From Gemmatimonadota bacterium (GTDB lineage Bacteria; Latescibacterota; UBA2968; UBA8231): a stretch of 64,000 nt of DNA. Positions 9,214-18,537 of this stretch are shown in pieces. Position 1 is the first letter of the stretch, and the number at the start of each line of letters is the position of its first letter. Below the pieces are notes generated by a model, which saw only the letters and a program-made list of their open reading frames with translations, made no database searches and was not told the origin of the DNA. The translations under genes were made by a program, and so were the position numbers. The stretch lies in assembly GCA_018673255.1 (NCBI GenBank), contig JABHDC010000048.1, positions 35,340-99,339 on the forward strand. The letters are read 5' to 3'.

Positions 9214-9229
9214 ACGATGATCGTTGTAA
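9214..9229. promoter_or_regulatory. Putative MarR operator upstream of marR
   Basis: ACGATGATCGTTGTAA; with the preceding A it contains a perfect inverted repeat AACGAT-G-ATCGTT (9213-9225). It lies 18 bp upstream of the MarR start codon and is shared with the receptor promoter region at 8681-8696. Confidence 0.6.
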
Positions 9230-9272
9230 ATGCAATCTCTTAGAATATAGAGAGGGCCATACGCGTGTGGAT

Positions 9273-10394
9273 CTACGCCAGTCCCCACATCTTCTCTTTG
9301 AGATCCAGGTAATAGAGGTAGTCGTCCGGTGGCACATCGGGTGGGCAGCGATGATCGCAGAAGGGGATGTATCCGCCCCGGGTCACGAGCCGGTCGACAC
9401 TCTCCAGATAGGCCTTGATCGCCGGCCTGCCCTTGGCCAGTTCCATTTTATCGATGCCGCCCATGATGCGCAGATCCTGGCCGTATTCGTCCAGCAGCTC
9501 GCCCGGATGAATACAGGAATTGACCTCGTATGGGAAGAGACAATTGATGCCGACTTCGAGGAATCCGGGAATCAGGGGGCGCACATCGCCATCGCAGTCC
9601 GTATACCACAGGTCGATGCCGGCGGCGTGTAACTTGTCGCCGATCCGCTTGTATCGTGGCACGGCCACATTTGTGTAGAAGTCCATGTTGACGATGGGGC
9701 CATTCTTGAAGCAGATGTCCTCCCACCCCGTGCCGAAATCCACATCTACATGTGGCAGAATCTGATCCAGGGCATCCTCGACCAGCACACAGCAGGTTTC
9801 GACCATGTCCTCGACCATGTCCGGATAGTCGTAGATGGCGTAGGCGAGTCCCTCGAAGGTGAGCATGTCGCGGATCTTGCCCATCATGGAGCCGCAATTC
9901 ACGCCCAGTGCATAGTCTCGATCCGGTGGATGATTCCGGATCACGGCGTCTACGTCGACTTTCCGTACCGGGTCATCGCGGCGAAAGCGTTCTTCCTTGC
10001 AGCGTTTCCAATCTTCGGGTGTGACGACGGACGCCTTGATGTAGTGCGGGATCGTGTCGTGGCCATCGATGGGCACTTCAGCCAGCAGGCCGTCCGCATT
10101 CATCAGGATGCGTGTCGTGGCTGTTTCCTCGATTGTTTCCTGTTGGAATCCCGGGTGCAGCCACACGTGTCCGCCCGTGCCGGAGATTCTGTCGAAGTTG
10201 AAGAACACATCCGCCTCGGCATTGTTGCTGATGCCATTGTCCTTGAAGATGTCCCAGAGCGTGAAGTTCTCGTTCCAGTAGCCGAACTCCATATTGAAGC
10301 AGCGATCCACCGACTGGAAGTGCATCTGCCGGTTGAATCGTTCACGGTCCGTCATGGTGCCCTTCCACTTGGGCCTGCACGGTGTGATGGACAT
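9273..10394 (-). CDS. Uroporphyrinogen decarboxylase (URO-D) family protein
   Basis: 373 aa (beta/alpha)8 protein of the URO-D superfamily, beginning TDRERFNRQMHFQSVDR in the manner of this group and including GVNCGSMMGKIRDM and GIDLWYTDCDGD strands. True HemE lacks this spacing; these relatives resemble MtaA/CmuA-type cobalamin methyltransferases and uncharacterised URO-D-like proteins common in sugar-degrading uncultured phyla. No corrinoid protein or zinc methyltransferase partner is beside it. Start chosen at ATG 10394, which has AGGAAGAGG about 8 nt upstream; ATG 10355 (MTDRE) is the alternative and matches family alignments better. A second member is at 27025-28014. Divergent from the metallo-beta-lactamase gene. 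Confidence 0.85.
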   Translation of the reverse strand: MSITPCRPKWKGTMTDRERFNRQMHFQSVDRCFNMEFGYWNENFTLWDIFKDNGISNNAEADVFFNFDRISGTGGHVWLHPGFQQETIEETATTRILMNADGLLAEVPIDGHDTIPHYIKASVVTPEDWKRCKEERFRRDDPVRKVDVDAVIRNHPPDRDYALGVNCGSMMGKIRDMLTFEGLAYAIYDYPDMVEDMVETCCVLVEDALDQILPHVDVDFGTGWEDICFKNGPIVNMDFYTNVAVPRYKRIGDKLHAAGIDLWYTDCDGDVRPLIPGFLEVGINCLFPYEVNSCIHPGELLDEYGQDLRIMGGIDKMELAKGRPAIKAYLESVDRLVTRGGYIPFCDHRCPPDVPPDDYLYYLDLKEKMWGLA

Positions 10395-10609
10395 GTTGTG
10401 GCCTCTTCCTGAGAAACAGTTGATGACATCCCATGTGCGCGCGGCGATAGGGCCGGCTGACGCACCCCTGACCCTGAAGCGTGACGAATAAGCCACAGCA
10501 GGACCCGGACGGTCAATGCAGGAGATGTCATCGCACGCGTTCGGCGTACATTCGGTCTCCTGCGGGATCCGACAACAGAACCTGCTAAATCACGGAGAAG
10601 AAGCAGCGT

Positions 10610-11704
10610 ATGGTGGCGAAGAATAATCTCAGGCATGCGGTGATCGTGTGCTGGTCTCTGACGATGGTCGTGGGCCCCGTCGTGGCGACGCAGGACGAGG
10701 CACAGGGCGATGTATTCGTCATCGAGCCCGTCACTCAGGGTGTCTGGGCAGCCCTCGTGGTCCCATCGCCACCCATGTATGTCTTCGCCAATTCGCTCAT
10801 CATCGAACAGGCCGATGGTCTGGGTGTGATCGACTCGCACTCGTCGCCCTCGGCGGCAAGTGCGCTCATCGCGTTGATCGACCAGATGTCAGACAAGCCC
10901 GTGACATGGCTGGTGAATACGCACTTCCACGGTGATCACGTCTATGGCAACCAGTCCTACGCCGACCGGTATCTCAATCTGCGTATCATCGCTCAGCAGA
11001 ATACGGCGCGAGATATCGACGGGAAGTTGCGTGCATCGCTCTTGAAAGAGATCGAAGATCTACCGCCGTCCATCGCCCAGCGTGAAGAGTGGATCAGTAC
11101 ACGTACCGGTCCCGGTGGCGAGGTCCTCACCGATGAGCAGGTGGCGCGCCTGGCGCACAGCGCAAGCCTGCGGCAGAACCATCTGAGCGAACTGAAGGCG
11201 ATGCGGATCGTCCCACCCACCGAGACCTTTGCTGCAGAATTGCTCCTGGACGATGTAACCCACCCGGTGCGTCTGATCTACGTGGGGCCGGCGCATACCG
11301 AGGGAGATGCCGTCGTCTACCTACCCAAGCAACGGGTGCTCGCTGTAGGCGATCTGCTGGAGGATGCCCTGCCGTGGGTGGATGAGAATACGCACCCGGT
11401 GGCGTGGGCCGACTACCTGGACGAACTGACGAAGCTCGAGGCTGACTTCATCCTGCCATCACACGGCGACCTGCATCGGGGCACGGCGGCACTGGAGCGA
11501 CAGCGTGCCTTCTTCCGCTACCTCGTCGATGCGGTCCGCGAGCGCTATGGTCGCGGCGAGACACTCGAACAGATCAAGGCTGCCATCGATTCGGAGGATG
11601 TGCCGAAACCACTGGAGGAAGGGCACCGAGGCCTGCGACGATGGCCAGAATACGTCGGCTCCGTCGTGGAGCACACGTATCGAGACCTTGGTGGACAGCG
11701 GTAG
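10610..11704 (+). CDS. Exported metallo-beta-lactamase-fold hydrolase
   Basis: 364 aa. The zinc-binding signature of the fold is clear: NTHFHGDHVYGN (HxHxDH, about residues 105-111), GPAHTEGD for the next His, and PSHGD for the last ligand His. An N-terminal hydrophobic stretch after basic residues (VIVCWSLTMVVGPVVA) looks like a signal peptide, so it is probably periplasmic. Start ATG 10610 with GGAGAAG upstream. Members cleave thioesters, lactones, beta-lactams and many other esters; the SoxH/quinoprotein-relay-like layout does not fix the substrate. A methyltransferase-like gene begins 13 bp downstream, so the two are likely co-transcribed. Confidence 0.88.
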   Translation: MVAKNNLRHAVIVCWSLTMVVGPVVATQDEAQGDVFVIEPVTQGVWAALVVPSPPMYVFANSLIIEQADGLGVIDSHSSPSAASALIALIDQMSDKPVTWLVNTHFHGDHVYGNQSYADRYLNLRIIAQQNTARDIDGKLRASLLKEIEDLPPSIAQREEWISTRTGPGGEVLTDEQVARLAHSASLRQNHLSELKAMRIVPPTETFAAELLLDDVTHPVRLIYVGPAHTEGDAVVYLPKQRVLAVGDLLEDALPWVDENTHPVAWADYLDELTKLEADFILPSHGDLHRGTAALERQRAFFRYLVDAVRERYGRGETLEQIKAAIDSEDVPKPLEEGHRGLRRWPEYVGSVVEHTYRDLGGQR

Positions 11705-11717
11705 GGGGCAAGAGCAG

Positions 11718-12479
11718 GTGGGAAACGACAAGCTGTTCTCATATATCGAGCATCTGCAGGGCAACCAACCCTGGGGCCGCCTGCTGGATGCAGGCACGGG
11801 CAGCAAATCTCTGCACTGGATCACCGATCTGGCCACGACTCGCTGGACGGCGGTCACCGGTGATACAGCCCGTGCCCGCAATCTTGAAGCCGCCTTCCGA
11901 ACACGGATGCGAACGGCCGACCGCGTCATCGGTGGCAACTGGACCGATCCGGCGCTGTTATACGGCGACCGCTATCAGGTTGTGCTGGCGGACTATCTCC
12001 TGGGCGCCATCGATGGCTTTTCGCCCTACTTCCAGGATCGGCTGTTCACTCGACTGCGGCCACATGTCGAGTCCCGTCTCTATGCCGTTGGTCTGGCGCC
12101 CTATCCGGATGTGTCGCCAAATCCGTGGGGGGAGATCATCCTCGAGATCGCACGACTTCGCGATGCCTGCATCCTTCTGGCCGGACACCGAACCTACCGG
12201 GAATACCCCGTGGACTGGGTCATCCGCAATCTGGAGAGCTCCGGCTTCGTCGTCGAAGAGGTGAAGAGTTTCCCGATATGTTACGGTCCGCGATTCGTGA
12301 AAGAGCAACTCGCGACGACGGCCCGAAAGCTGCCATTGATCGGCGACCGTGCGCTGGCGCAACAGCTCGAGCAATCGATCGCCGAATTGCGGGATCGCGC
12401 CCTGGCATGTCACGGCACGGCGGGATCACTTCCCTTTGGCGAGGACTGGGTGGTGATGGCCCGACCCGTCGATTCCTAG
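11718..12479 (+). CDS. SAM-dependent methyltransferase-like protein
   Basis: About 253 aa. A GTG at 11718 with a GGGGG purine run roughly 10 nt before it starts the protein 13 bp after the preceding stop. The N-terminal strand LLDAGTGSKSLHWI is motif I of class I methyltransferases, followed by TAVTGD (motif II region) and VVLADYLLGAIDGF (motif IV region). Acts presumably in the cytoplasm on an unknown small molecule. The longer open frame upstream overlaps the previous gene deeply and is out of style with it, so I rejected it. Confidence 0.7.
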   Translation: MGNDKLFSYIEHLQGNQPWGRLLDAGTGSKSLHWITDLATTRWTAVTGDTARARNLEAAFRTRMRTADRVIGGNWTDPALLYGDRYQVVLADYLLGAIDGFSPYFQDRLFTRLRPHVESRLYAVGLAPYPDVSPNPWGEIILEIARLRDACILLAGHRTYREYPVDWVIRNLESSGFVVEEVKSFPICYGPRFVKEQLATTARKLPLIGDRALAQQLEQSIAELRDRALACHGTAGSLPFGEDWVVMARPVDS

Positions 12480-12509
12480 CAAGTCATCGGTCACAGGAGG
12501 CATTCCGGC

Positions 12510-12956
12510 ATGACAAGATTCATCCCCATTGCCCTATTGCTCCTCATCACCGCCTGCGAGGTCGCCATCGAACATCAGGACGCACAACCTCTGGCCGACG
12601 AACTTCTCGCCGCGGACAAGGCTTTCGCTGACCTGTCGCAGCGGACCGATCCCAAGCAGGCCTTTGCCGCCTATCTGGCACCCAATGCGATCATGATCCC
12701 CCGTGCAGGCGATCCGATCACGGGCTTCGATCGTGCCATCGCCAGTTTCGGGGACACACCTGGATTCGAACTTCTCTGGCAGCCTCAGCAGGCAGAGGTG
12801 GCCAGCAGTGGGGACATGGGCTGGACCTGGGGACGGTATCAGGTGCTGGTGGACGGGACGCAGGTGTCCAATGGCAAGTACGTCAATATCTGGGTGCGTC
12901 CGGAGGGTGGGGAGTGGAAGGTCCGGCTCGATATGGGCAACCAGGAGCCCGAGTAG
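12510..12956 (+). CDS. DUF4440 / NTF2-like lipoprotein
   Basis: 148 aa with a lipoprotein signal (MTRFIPIALLLLITAC, lipobox Cys about 16). The mature part has the short cone-shaped NTF2-like (SnoaL/DUF4440) pattern: an initial helix LLAADKAFADLS, then FAAYLAPNAIMIPRAG and closing strands GRYQVL...NGKYVNIWVRPEGGEWKVRLDMG. Such domains serve as small ligand-binding or catalytic folds, often exported. GGAGG lies upstream of ATG 12510. It stands 30 bp after the methyltransferase-like gene and may belong to the same transcript. Specific role unknown. Confidence 0.75.
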   Translation: MTRFIPIALLLLITACEVAIEHQDAQPLADELLAADKAFADLSQRTDPKQAFAAYLAPNAIMIPRAGDPITGFDRAIASFGDTPGFELLWQPQQAEVASSGDMGWTWGRYQVLVDGTQVSNGKYVNIWVRPEGGEWKVRLDMGNQEPE

Positions 12957-12975
12957 CCGCGGTCTGCTGACCGGC

Positions 12976-14721
12976 TCAGGCCGCCGATTCAGGCACCATG
13001 GGGAATGACAGGTTCACCTCGTCGAGAGCGGCCCGCAATCGATCCAGATACGCTGGATCGGCCAGGTCTTGGCGCCGGATACCCCCCATGATGTCCCGGT
13101 AGATCTCCTCGCAATCCAGGATGGGGCTGAGGATCATGTCCTGGTAGCCGTCGACGATGGCTCGCAACCGCAGATCGCCCGGCAGACTGCAGGTGAGATG
13201 TCCTTTCTCGAAGGGCATCGTCTCTAGGACCTCGGTCTGCTCCTTGTCGAAGGCCACGATCTGCATGCGACCGTCAAGTGGCAGGCTCGTCCGGGCATCT
13301 GTGATGATCGCGTGGACCGTGGCGATGTAGGGAGCTGGCGCGATATAGTTACTCGCCTCAAAGTAGACGGGACTGGTGATGGCCAGCTGATCCGGTGCCG
13401 AACCTTCGACACGCACCACATACCAGGCTGTGGCATCTTCGGCAACCACTTCTTCGAGCTCGACCTGCTTGTGCATCGACCCGTCGAATGTCCACTCCTT
13501 CAGAATCTGGCCATTGCGGATCACCTGAACGCGGCTGATGCCCGTGTCCGTGGCCGGGTCGAGATAGTCGGGCGCAGCCCAGGCCCGGATCTTCAACGTG
13601 CGCGGCGTCGGCGAACTCTCGTACACATGCCCCGGTCCCGCACCGTCGATGTCGATCAGTACGATGGGACCGGTGGTGCCGAAGGTGCGACCGGCGCGAA
13701 TGCCCTCGACCAGCGCCTGCGGCCGCAGTGGATCCTCCACCTTCACATAGGTCCGGCGATAGGCGACCGGTTCATGAAAACCGAGCTTCCTGCCAGATCG
13801 ATCGAAGCAGGCGTCATTGAAGGCACACACGCCGATCCGGTGGCCGTCGTTCAGCAGCATGTACCACATGTCCAAGCAGAGCGGATCACCAATCTCGTCG
13901 GTGAAGAGGTCGATCGAGTCCAGGGCCCATGGTGCAACCACGGCGTCCAGGGGCAACTCGCGGGAGATATTGCCCACCCGGCCGGGTGTGCCACCCAGCT
14001 CCCGCACGGGGTGTGAGTAGAGAGCAGTCGACCCGTGTCGATGCAGCACCCGGATCGATTCGAAGTTGAGGAAGGGCGTTCGCATGCCATCCTCGAGGCG
14101 ATAGACACCCTCACCCGCTACGTCCCTCAGGTCAGCCGGATCGCGCAGGGGGAACGCGGCCAGGTGCCCCAGGTCGTGTTTCGGATATTCGTCCGCCCAC
14201 AGGGCGAGGAAGTCACCCGTCGACGCCTCGGCACACAGTCTGGTCTTCTCATCGACGCCTGGTTCTGCCTCGCCCTGAACGCTGGTGAATCTGGCATCAT
14301 ACACCATCCAGGAGACCCCCTCGGCGCGTGATATGGCCGTGGCCAGTGGCAGATTGATCGCGAGCTCCGCTTCACCGTGGACCACGTGCTGGTGTGCATC
14401 GCCCGCAACCCAGCCTTCGCCCCCGGGGCAGCAATGGCGATCGAGCAGGACCGTGTGGGTCTCCTCCTCGTCGTCTGGGGCCAGTTTGATCTGTTGCGTC
14501 ACGTATTCGTAGAGGTGACTGATCGACACGGTCAGGGGAAGGTCCGGCAGATCGCCTTCCCAGTCGCCGTCGCACCAGATGCGCGGTGGACCCAGATAGG
14601 TGAGATCCTGGCCGGCGGCATCCCGGCCCCAGATGTCGGCCACGCCGCTGCCGTGGAAGGAGAGCCGCACAGGAAGTGGGCGCTGTGTGGCGGCATCTCT
14701 GACGATGAGTCGTCGTCTCAT
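12976..14721 (-). CDS. CehA/McbA family metallohydrolase-like protein (PHP-like)
   Basis: 581 aa. The middle part holds WVAGDAHQHVVHGE, the counterpart of the GDxHxH metal-binding opening of CehA/McbA-type PHP-fold hydrolases, followed by a VSWMVYDARF strand and a later LYSHPVREL with a His-Pro. About 110 N-terminal residues form a beta-rich domain with GSGVADIWGRD, and the C-terminus (about 440-581) has further beta-sandwich character. No clear signal peptide. ATG 14721 (MRRRLIVRD) is used rather than an in-frame ATG 15 codons upstream, because it lies 8 bp after the stop of the PHP gene behind it. The pair looks like an operon of two PHP-type enzymes; substrate unknown. Confidence 0.72.
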   Translation of the reverse strand: MRRRLIVRDAATQRPLPVRLSFHGSGVADIWGRDAAGQDLTYLGPPRIWCDGDWEGDLPDLPLTVSISHLYEYVTQQIKLAPDDEEETHTVLLDRHCCPGGEGWVAGDAHQHVVHGEAELAINLPLATAISRAEGVSWMVYDARFTSVQGEAEPGVDEKTRLCAEASTGDFLALWADEYPKHDLGHLAAFPLRDPADLRDVAGEGVYRLEDGMRTPFLNFESIRVLHRHGSTALYSHPVRELGGTPGRVGNISRELPLDAVVAPWALDSIDLFTDEIGDPLCLDMWYMLLNDGHRIGVCAFNDACFDRSGRKLGFHEPVAYRRTYVKVEDPLRPQALVEGIRAGRTFGTTGPIVLIDIDGAGPGHVYESSPTPRTLKIRAWAAPDYLDPATDTGISRVQVIRNGQILKEWTFDGSMHKQVELEEVVAEDATAWYVVRVEGSAPDQLAITSPVYFEASNYIAPAPYIATVHAIITDARTSLPLDGRMQIVAFDKEQTEVLETMPFEKGHLTCSLPGDLRLRAIVDGYQDMILSPILDCEEIYRDIMGGIRRQDLADPAYLDRLRAALDEVNLSFPMVPESAA

Positions 14722-14728
14722 CGAGGGC

Positions 14729-15514
14729 CTATTTGTCTGATGGGGGCCACCACATCTTCTCGGCACTCAGATTGAAGCGCTCGATGATTTCACTATACCG
14801 CTCGGTCCAGGTCTGCAGAGGGGCCAGGGCATGGGCATCGCTGCCGAGCGCCACCAGACCACCCATCTCAAGCCACCAGTCGATGAGTTCGGTGACGCGA
14901 CCGGTGCGCTCGGGGTGATACCAGAGTTTGGGCTGAATCTCCAGGGCCACGCCGCGCGCCTGGGCCAGATCCAGCAGGGCTCGGATCCGCCCCTTGTCCG
15001 CCGCCTCCCACATGCCATTGGGATCGTGGCCCGATTCACGGACTGTGCCGGCAAAGGGATGAGCCAGGATGTTGGTGTGGGGCCAGTTCAGGGCCGTCTC
15101 GATATGGTCGAGCTCATGCTCGGCCACCTCGGCACAAGTTCCGGCGATCGAGTCGACCCAGTCGAGCTGGTAGTGATTGGGTGCCACGACCACGTATTCA
15201 CAGACGTCGAGAATCTCGTCGCATTCGACGATCGCACCCTTTGCCTGGACCTCGAACTCGCCACCGATCAGGACCTGCACAGGCCAATCGGCTTCATCGC
15301 GCCGGGCCTTGTACTGCCGCAGTCGTTCGGCGTGGGCAGGGCGATCGGTGATGCTGTCGATATGGATGTGGTCGCAGAATCCGAGGGTACGATAGCCCTG
15401 CTCTACCGCAGCCGCGACTGCCGCTTCCAGGGTCATGTCGGCCCGGCCGCAGAGGGACAGGTCCGTGTGGGTGTGGTGGGAAACGATGGGGACGGGCGTG
15501 TCGGGACGACTCAC
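14729..15514 (-). CDS. PHP domain phosphoesterase (histidinol-phosphatase-like)
   Basis: About 261 aa. The start is taken as GTG 15514 (VSRPDTPV), preceded by AGAAGAGA; an upstream GTG at 15604 would add 30 residues with no known domain. PHP motif I is VSHHTHTDLSLCG (HxH), then GFCDHIHID, GGEFEV (Glu ligand), NILAHPF (His) and ALGSDAHA (DxH). This is the full set of trinuclear metal ligands of histidinol-phosphatase HisK-type enzymes, so it should be catalytically active. The stop is 8 bp before the CehA/McbA-like gene. Confidence 0.82.
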   Translation of the reverse strand: MSRPDTPVPIVSHHTHTDLSLCGRADMTLEAAVAAAVEQGYRTLGFCDHIHIDSITDRPAHAERLRQYKARRDEADWPVQVLIGGEFEVQAKGAIVECDEILDVCEYVVVAPNHYQLDWVDSIAGTCAEVAEHELDHIETALNWPHTNILAHPFAGTVRESGHDPNGMWEAADKGRIRALLDLAQARGVALEIQPKLWYHPERTGRVTELIDWWLEMGGLVALGSDAHALAPLQTWTERYSEIIERFNLSAEKMWWPPSDK

Positions 15515-15610
15515 TGATTCGATCTCTTCTGGAGAATGGCACTGCAGGTCTGGTATCAGCGGACCTCCAAGATCAGGGATCCTGCAGCTGGCCACCAGAG
15601 ACACCGGATC

Positions 15611-17473
15611 TCAGGTGTCCCGCCAGACGCCGTCGCGGCCCTGTTCGACGTGGCGTTTCTTGCCCCGACGCATCTGGGGTGTCAGCTCGCCTGTCTCCGG
15701 ATCCCGGCTCGCGATCAGCAATTTCGACGAGTCCTCCGGATCGGGCATGATCTTCGTGGGGATCTTCTTCGGCCGTCCTGCAACGCGCACTTCGACACGG
15801 GTCAGTTGCACGCCTCGGGCGACCTCCTCTTCGGTCAACCCTTCCTCGTGATCCGCTGGTTCAGGGGTCTCCTTCAGGGCCTCTTCCATGGCTGAAGCGC
15901 CGCCCTGGTCCTCATCAATGAGCTTCTGTTCCATCGCCTGCAGCAGTGCCTGGCCACGTTTGTGTGCCGCCGCCTGTTCTTCCTTGGAGGCGCTGCTGAT
16001 CTGCCGATCCATTCGTTGTCGCAGAACACGCTCCGCCTTGCGCCGTGCTTCCTTGGAATCGCCCGAAGCAAACAGGTCTTCCAGCCGGGGGCGCAGATCT
16101 ACCAGCAGCTGATTGACCATCAGCATGCGCAGCTTCATGCGGAATGGTGTTGCCTCGATGACATGATCCAGCAGATGGATGAGACTCAGGATATCGGCGG
16201 CCGGCCTGGCCCGCTCCCTCGGATCCTCGGCGCGGAAGAGGTCGGCCAGATCCTCTGCAGAAGTACTGCGCAGTCGATCGATGAAATCAACGTCCACCGT
16301 CAGATTTGAGATCGGCTTCAGCTTGTCGGGAGCAAGTTGGCTATATGGGGGCAGGCGCACGGCAAGCAGCCGTACCTCCGGATCGGTACGCGTCATCAAG
16401 CCGACGGCCAATTCGAGGAGCTTCGAAGACTTCGAAATCTTACCGAGCAAGGTATTCCGGTCGCCCGCCGAATCGTCGACGACGGCCTTCTTGTGTTTCA
16501 CCAGGACTGTCAGGAAGGCGTCGTAGGAATTGCTGATTTTCTTCAGAGACTCGAAGACCTGGACGTAGCTGACCGTTGAGGCGACGGCGGCACGCACCTT
16601 GGAGTGCAGACTGGTGCGTTTGTCGACTGTCAGGATCAGGTCCCGCTCTGCCTCTGCTTCAGGTGTCTGGATCTGACCGGATTGCTCGCGATCATCAATC
16701 GTGTACAGTGCACGCAATTGCTCTGCCTGCGTTTCATCCAGCAGACCATCGGCGACGTAGACCGACAGGCTCTGGGGAACTTTGGCCATCTCCTTTTCTG
16801 TCAGCACGAGGCGAAATTCTTCCTGCTCCTGTACGCGAATGGCGGCCGCTTCCGCATCGATGCCGCCCGCCTCTGCCGCCAGAGACAGGGCCAGGTTCAG
16901 GTCCGGTATCTTTCGAGCAGATTTGGCACGTGCCCGCGCCTGCTTCTCCGGCGGCTGGGCTGCCGATTTTTGGGCCTCCGATTCAGGCGTTGCGCCTGAG
17001 GGGGGCCTGCCCCGATTTGCTGTCGACGGGATTGCCGGTGTGGACAGGGAATCCAGGACCTGGCGAATCGTTGCTGAAGCGTCGATGGCATGAGGGTTGA
17101 TCTGGATGTCGATAAGCAACTCCTGCATGCGTTCGCAGCGCAGGAATCTTCGCACCACCTGCCATCCGCAATTCTCAATCTCTTCGGTCGTCCACTCCAG
17201 ACGTTCGATGCCGGCGGCAAATGCCACGCGCACGGCATTCCTCACGCCCTGTGCCAGGTAGGTTTCCGGATACTGTGTGTTGAGTTCGTGGACCAGGTCG
17301 CGAACCTGGCTCTGCACGGCAAAGGGCATCGGCTCGCCCCTCATCAGCTCGCATTCATGAAGAAGGGCCTTCGCGAAGTGATCTCCCGTCACGAGGGGCT
17401 CACCTTCGTGCAGTCGCGTCATGACCCGAGACCACATCTGGGTCTGTTCTTCAGTCGACAGCTGGGTTGGCAT
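15611..17473 (-). CDS. Large hypothetical protein with charged linker
   Basis: 620 aa from ATG 17473 (MPTQLSTEE); the in-frame extension upstream lacks coding character. Predominantly helical and soluble, no export signal. Residues about 155-205 are a Pro/Ala/Gln/Lys-rich linker (after STANRGRPP), followed by several helical segments with repeating Lys/Arg/Glu, including a possible coiled coil near KEARRKAERVLRQRMDRQ, and ending in a Lys/Arg-rich beta tail (GRPKKIPTKI, GKKRHVEQG). I recognise no family. Its size, soluble nature and orphan status resemble the protein at 3480-5375, but I see no clear similarity between them. Confidence 0.65.
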   Translation of the reverse strand: MPTQLSTEEQTQMWSRVMTRLHEGEPLVTGDHFAKALLHECELMRGEPMPFAVQSQVRDLVHELNTQYPETYLAQGVRNAVRVAFAAGIERLEWTTEEIENCGWQVVRRFLRCERMQELLIDIQINPHAIDASATIRQVLDSLSTPAIPSTANRGRPPSGATPESEAQKSAAQPPEKQARARAKSARKIPDLNLALSLAAEAGGIDAEAAAIRVQEQEEFRLVLTEKEMAKVPQSLSVYVADGLLDETQAEQLRALYTIDDREQSGQIQTPEAEAERDLILTVDKRTSLHSKVRAAVASTVSYVQVFESLKKISNSYDAFLTVLVKHKKAVVDDSAGDRNTLLGKISKSSKLLELAVGLMTRTDPEVRLLAVRLPPYSQLAPDKLKPISNLTVDVDFIDRLRSTSAEDLADLFRAEDPRERARPAADILSLIHLLDHVIEATPFRMKLRMLMVNQLLVDLRPRLEDLFASGDSKEARRKAERVLRQRMDRQISSASKEEQAAAHKRGQALLQAMEQKLIDEDQGGASAMEEALKETPEPADHEEGLTEEEVARGVQLTRVEVRVAGRPKKIPTKIMPDPEDSSKLLIASRDPETGELTPQMRRGKKRHVEQGRDGVWRDT

Positions 17474-17661
17474 GTGCAGGCAATTCCGCGTGGTCAGGGT
17501 GAGAAGTGCCAATATGCTGTCAGAACCAACCAAGCGTGACGTATAAATCCTGCCTCTTCCGGTATTTGGACAAGGATCAGTACAAACGCATGAAAGAAAG
17601 TTGCTCACCTGCAGTTAATGCCATCACTACGAGCACGAAATGCCGCAATCGGTGTGGATCA

Positions 17662-17699
17662 CCGGACGCAGGAAGTGGGCTCCCACTCCCTGAGTCCGG
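17662..17699 (-). terminator. Strong hairpin terminator after the outer-membrane barrel gene
   Basis: CCGGAC/GTCCGG, AGG/CCT and AGTGGG/CCCACT stack into one long interrupted stem with a tiny loop, ending 17 nt past the stop codon at 17716 on the minus strand. No T-run follows. Pairing was read directly; terminator role is inferred. Confidence 0.55.
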
Positions 17700-17715
17700 T
17701 TGGAGAGGAAGGTCG

Positions 17716-18435
17716 CTACCGCAGCGACAGGTAGCGCTGAATGGCAAGGCGGAAGCCCAGTTCGGTGTCCGCGGCAAAGGCGCCCGACATGACACTGAAG
17801 AATGCGCCCGTATTGATTCGCCATCCTTCGTCGAGTTCGATCTCCACATTGGGTCCCATCAGGACCGAGAGGTGCTCACCCAGGTCATCGGTATTCGACA
17901 TGACATCGAGATCGATGAAGCCCGTGATCCCTCGATGGAGATGGCGTGAGGGGCGAACCAGCAGATGCAGACTCGTGCCCACGGGTGTATATCCATCGAG
18001 GAGTCCGAGTTCAAATTTCGTGTCCAGATCGAGCTCGGTGAAATGGAAGGATCCGAGCGCCCCCAGTGAGAGGCCGAGTGCCCCCGCCTCATTCTGAGGT
18101 GTCAGATGGATGGCGACGGACAGGTCCTCCTGCCACAGATAACGTCCACCAAGCGTCAGAGAGGACAGCGCGTCGGCCTGATCATGCAGGAAACCAAAAC
18201 TCGCACGGGCGCCCACTTCGAAGTGACTGTCGATGGAATACTTCGCCATGACATCGGTCGTGGACATCTCCCCGATCTTTGTGATATCCGGTGTCGATGC
18301 CGGTAGCAGGGCCAGACCCAGATCCTGTGCGTAGCCGGGGTGGGAGAAATACGGGTCGAAACCCAGAGCCTGTGCGTCGAGGCGGCCGATGCCGAGGGCG
18401 AGGAGACCGCATGCGAAGAGGATAGTTCGATTCAC
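17716..18435 (-). CDS. Predicted outer-membrane beta-barrel protein
   Basis: 239 aa with a clean signal peptide (MNRTILFACGLLALGIGRLDAQA). The mature part is a series of amphipathic strands with alternating aromatic/hydrophobic residues (MAKYSIDSHFEVGARASFGF, LTLGGRYLWQEDLSVAIHLT) and ends in LAIQRYLSLR, close to the aromatic C-terminal signature of outer-membrane proteins. No enzyme motif is seen. Divergent from the tandem hydrolase gene; the 219-bp gap carries a CRP-like site at 18538-18553. Possibly a small porin or structural barrel; function not recognisable. Confidence 0.7.
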   Translation of the reverse strand: MNRTILFACGLLALGIGRLDAQALGFDPYFSHPGYAQDLGLALLPASTPDITKIGEMSTTDVMAKYSIDSHFEVGARASFGFLHDQADALSSLTLGGRYLWQEDLSVAIHLTPQNEAGALGLSLGALGSFHFTELDLDTKFELGLLDGYTPVGTSLHLLVRPSRHLHRGITGFIDLDVMSNTDDLGEHLSVLMGPNVEIELDEGWRINTGAFFSVMSGAFAADTELGFRLAIQRYLSLR

Positions 18436-18537
18436 GATGGACGTCCTTTCATTGCCGTCACCGGGATGATGATCAGCAGCACACCAAAAGGACGGGGGTC
18501 GCCGGCAGCCCGGCCGTGCCTCGCGTCACTCGGGCCA

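Noticed and set aside
11505..11717. Long upstream extension of the methyltransferase-like gene
   Set aside because: It overlaps the metallo-beta-lactamase gene in another frame, has a Ser/Arg-rich composition typical of shadow frames, and the GTG at 11718 fits the spacing.
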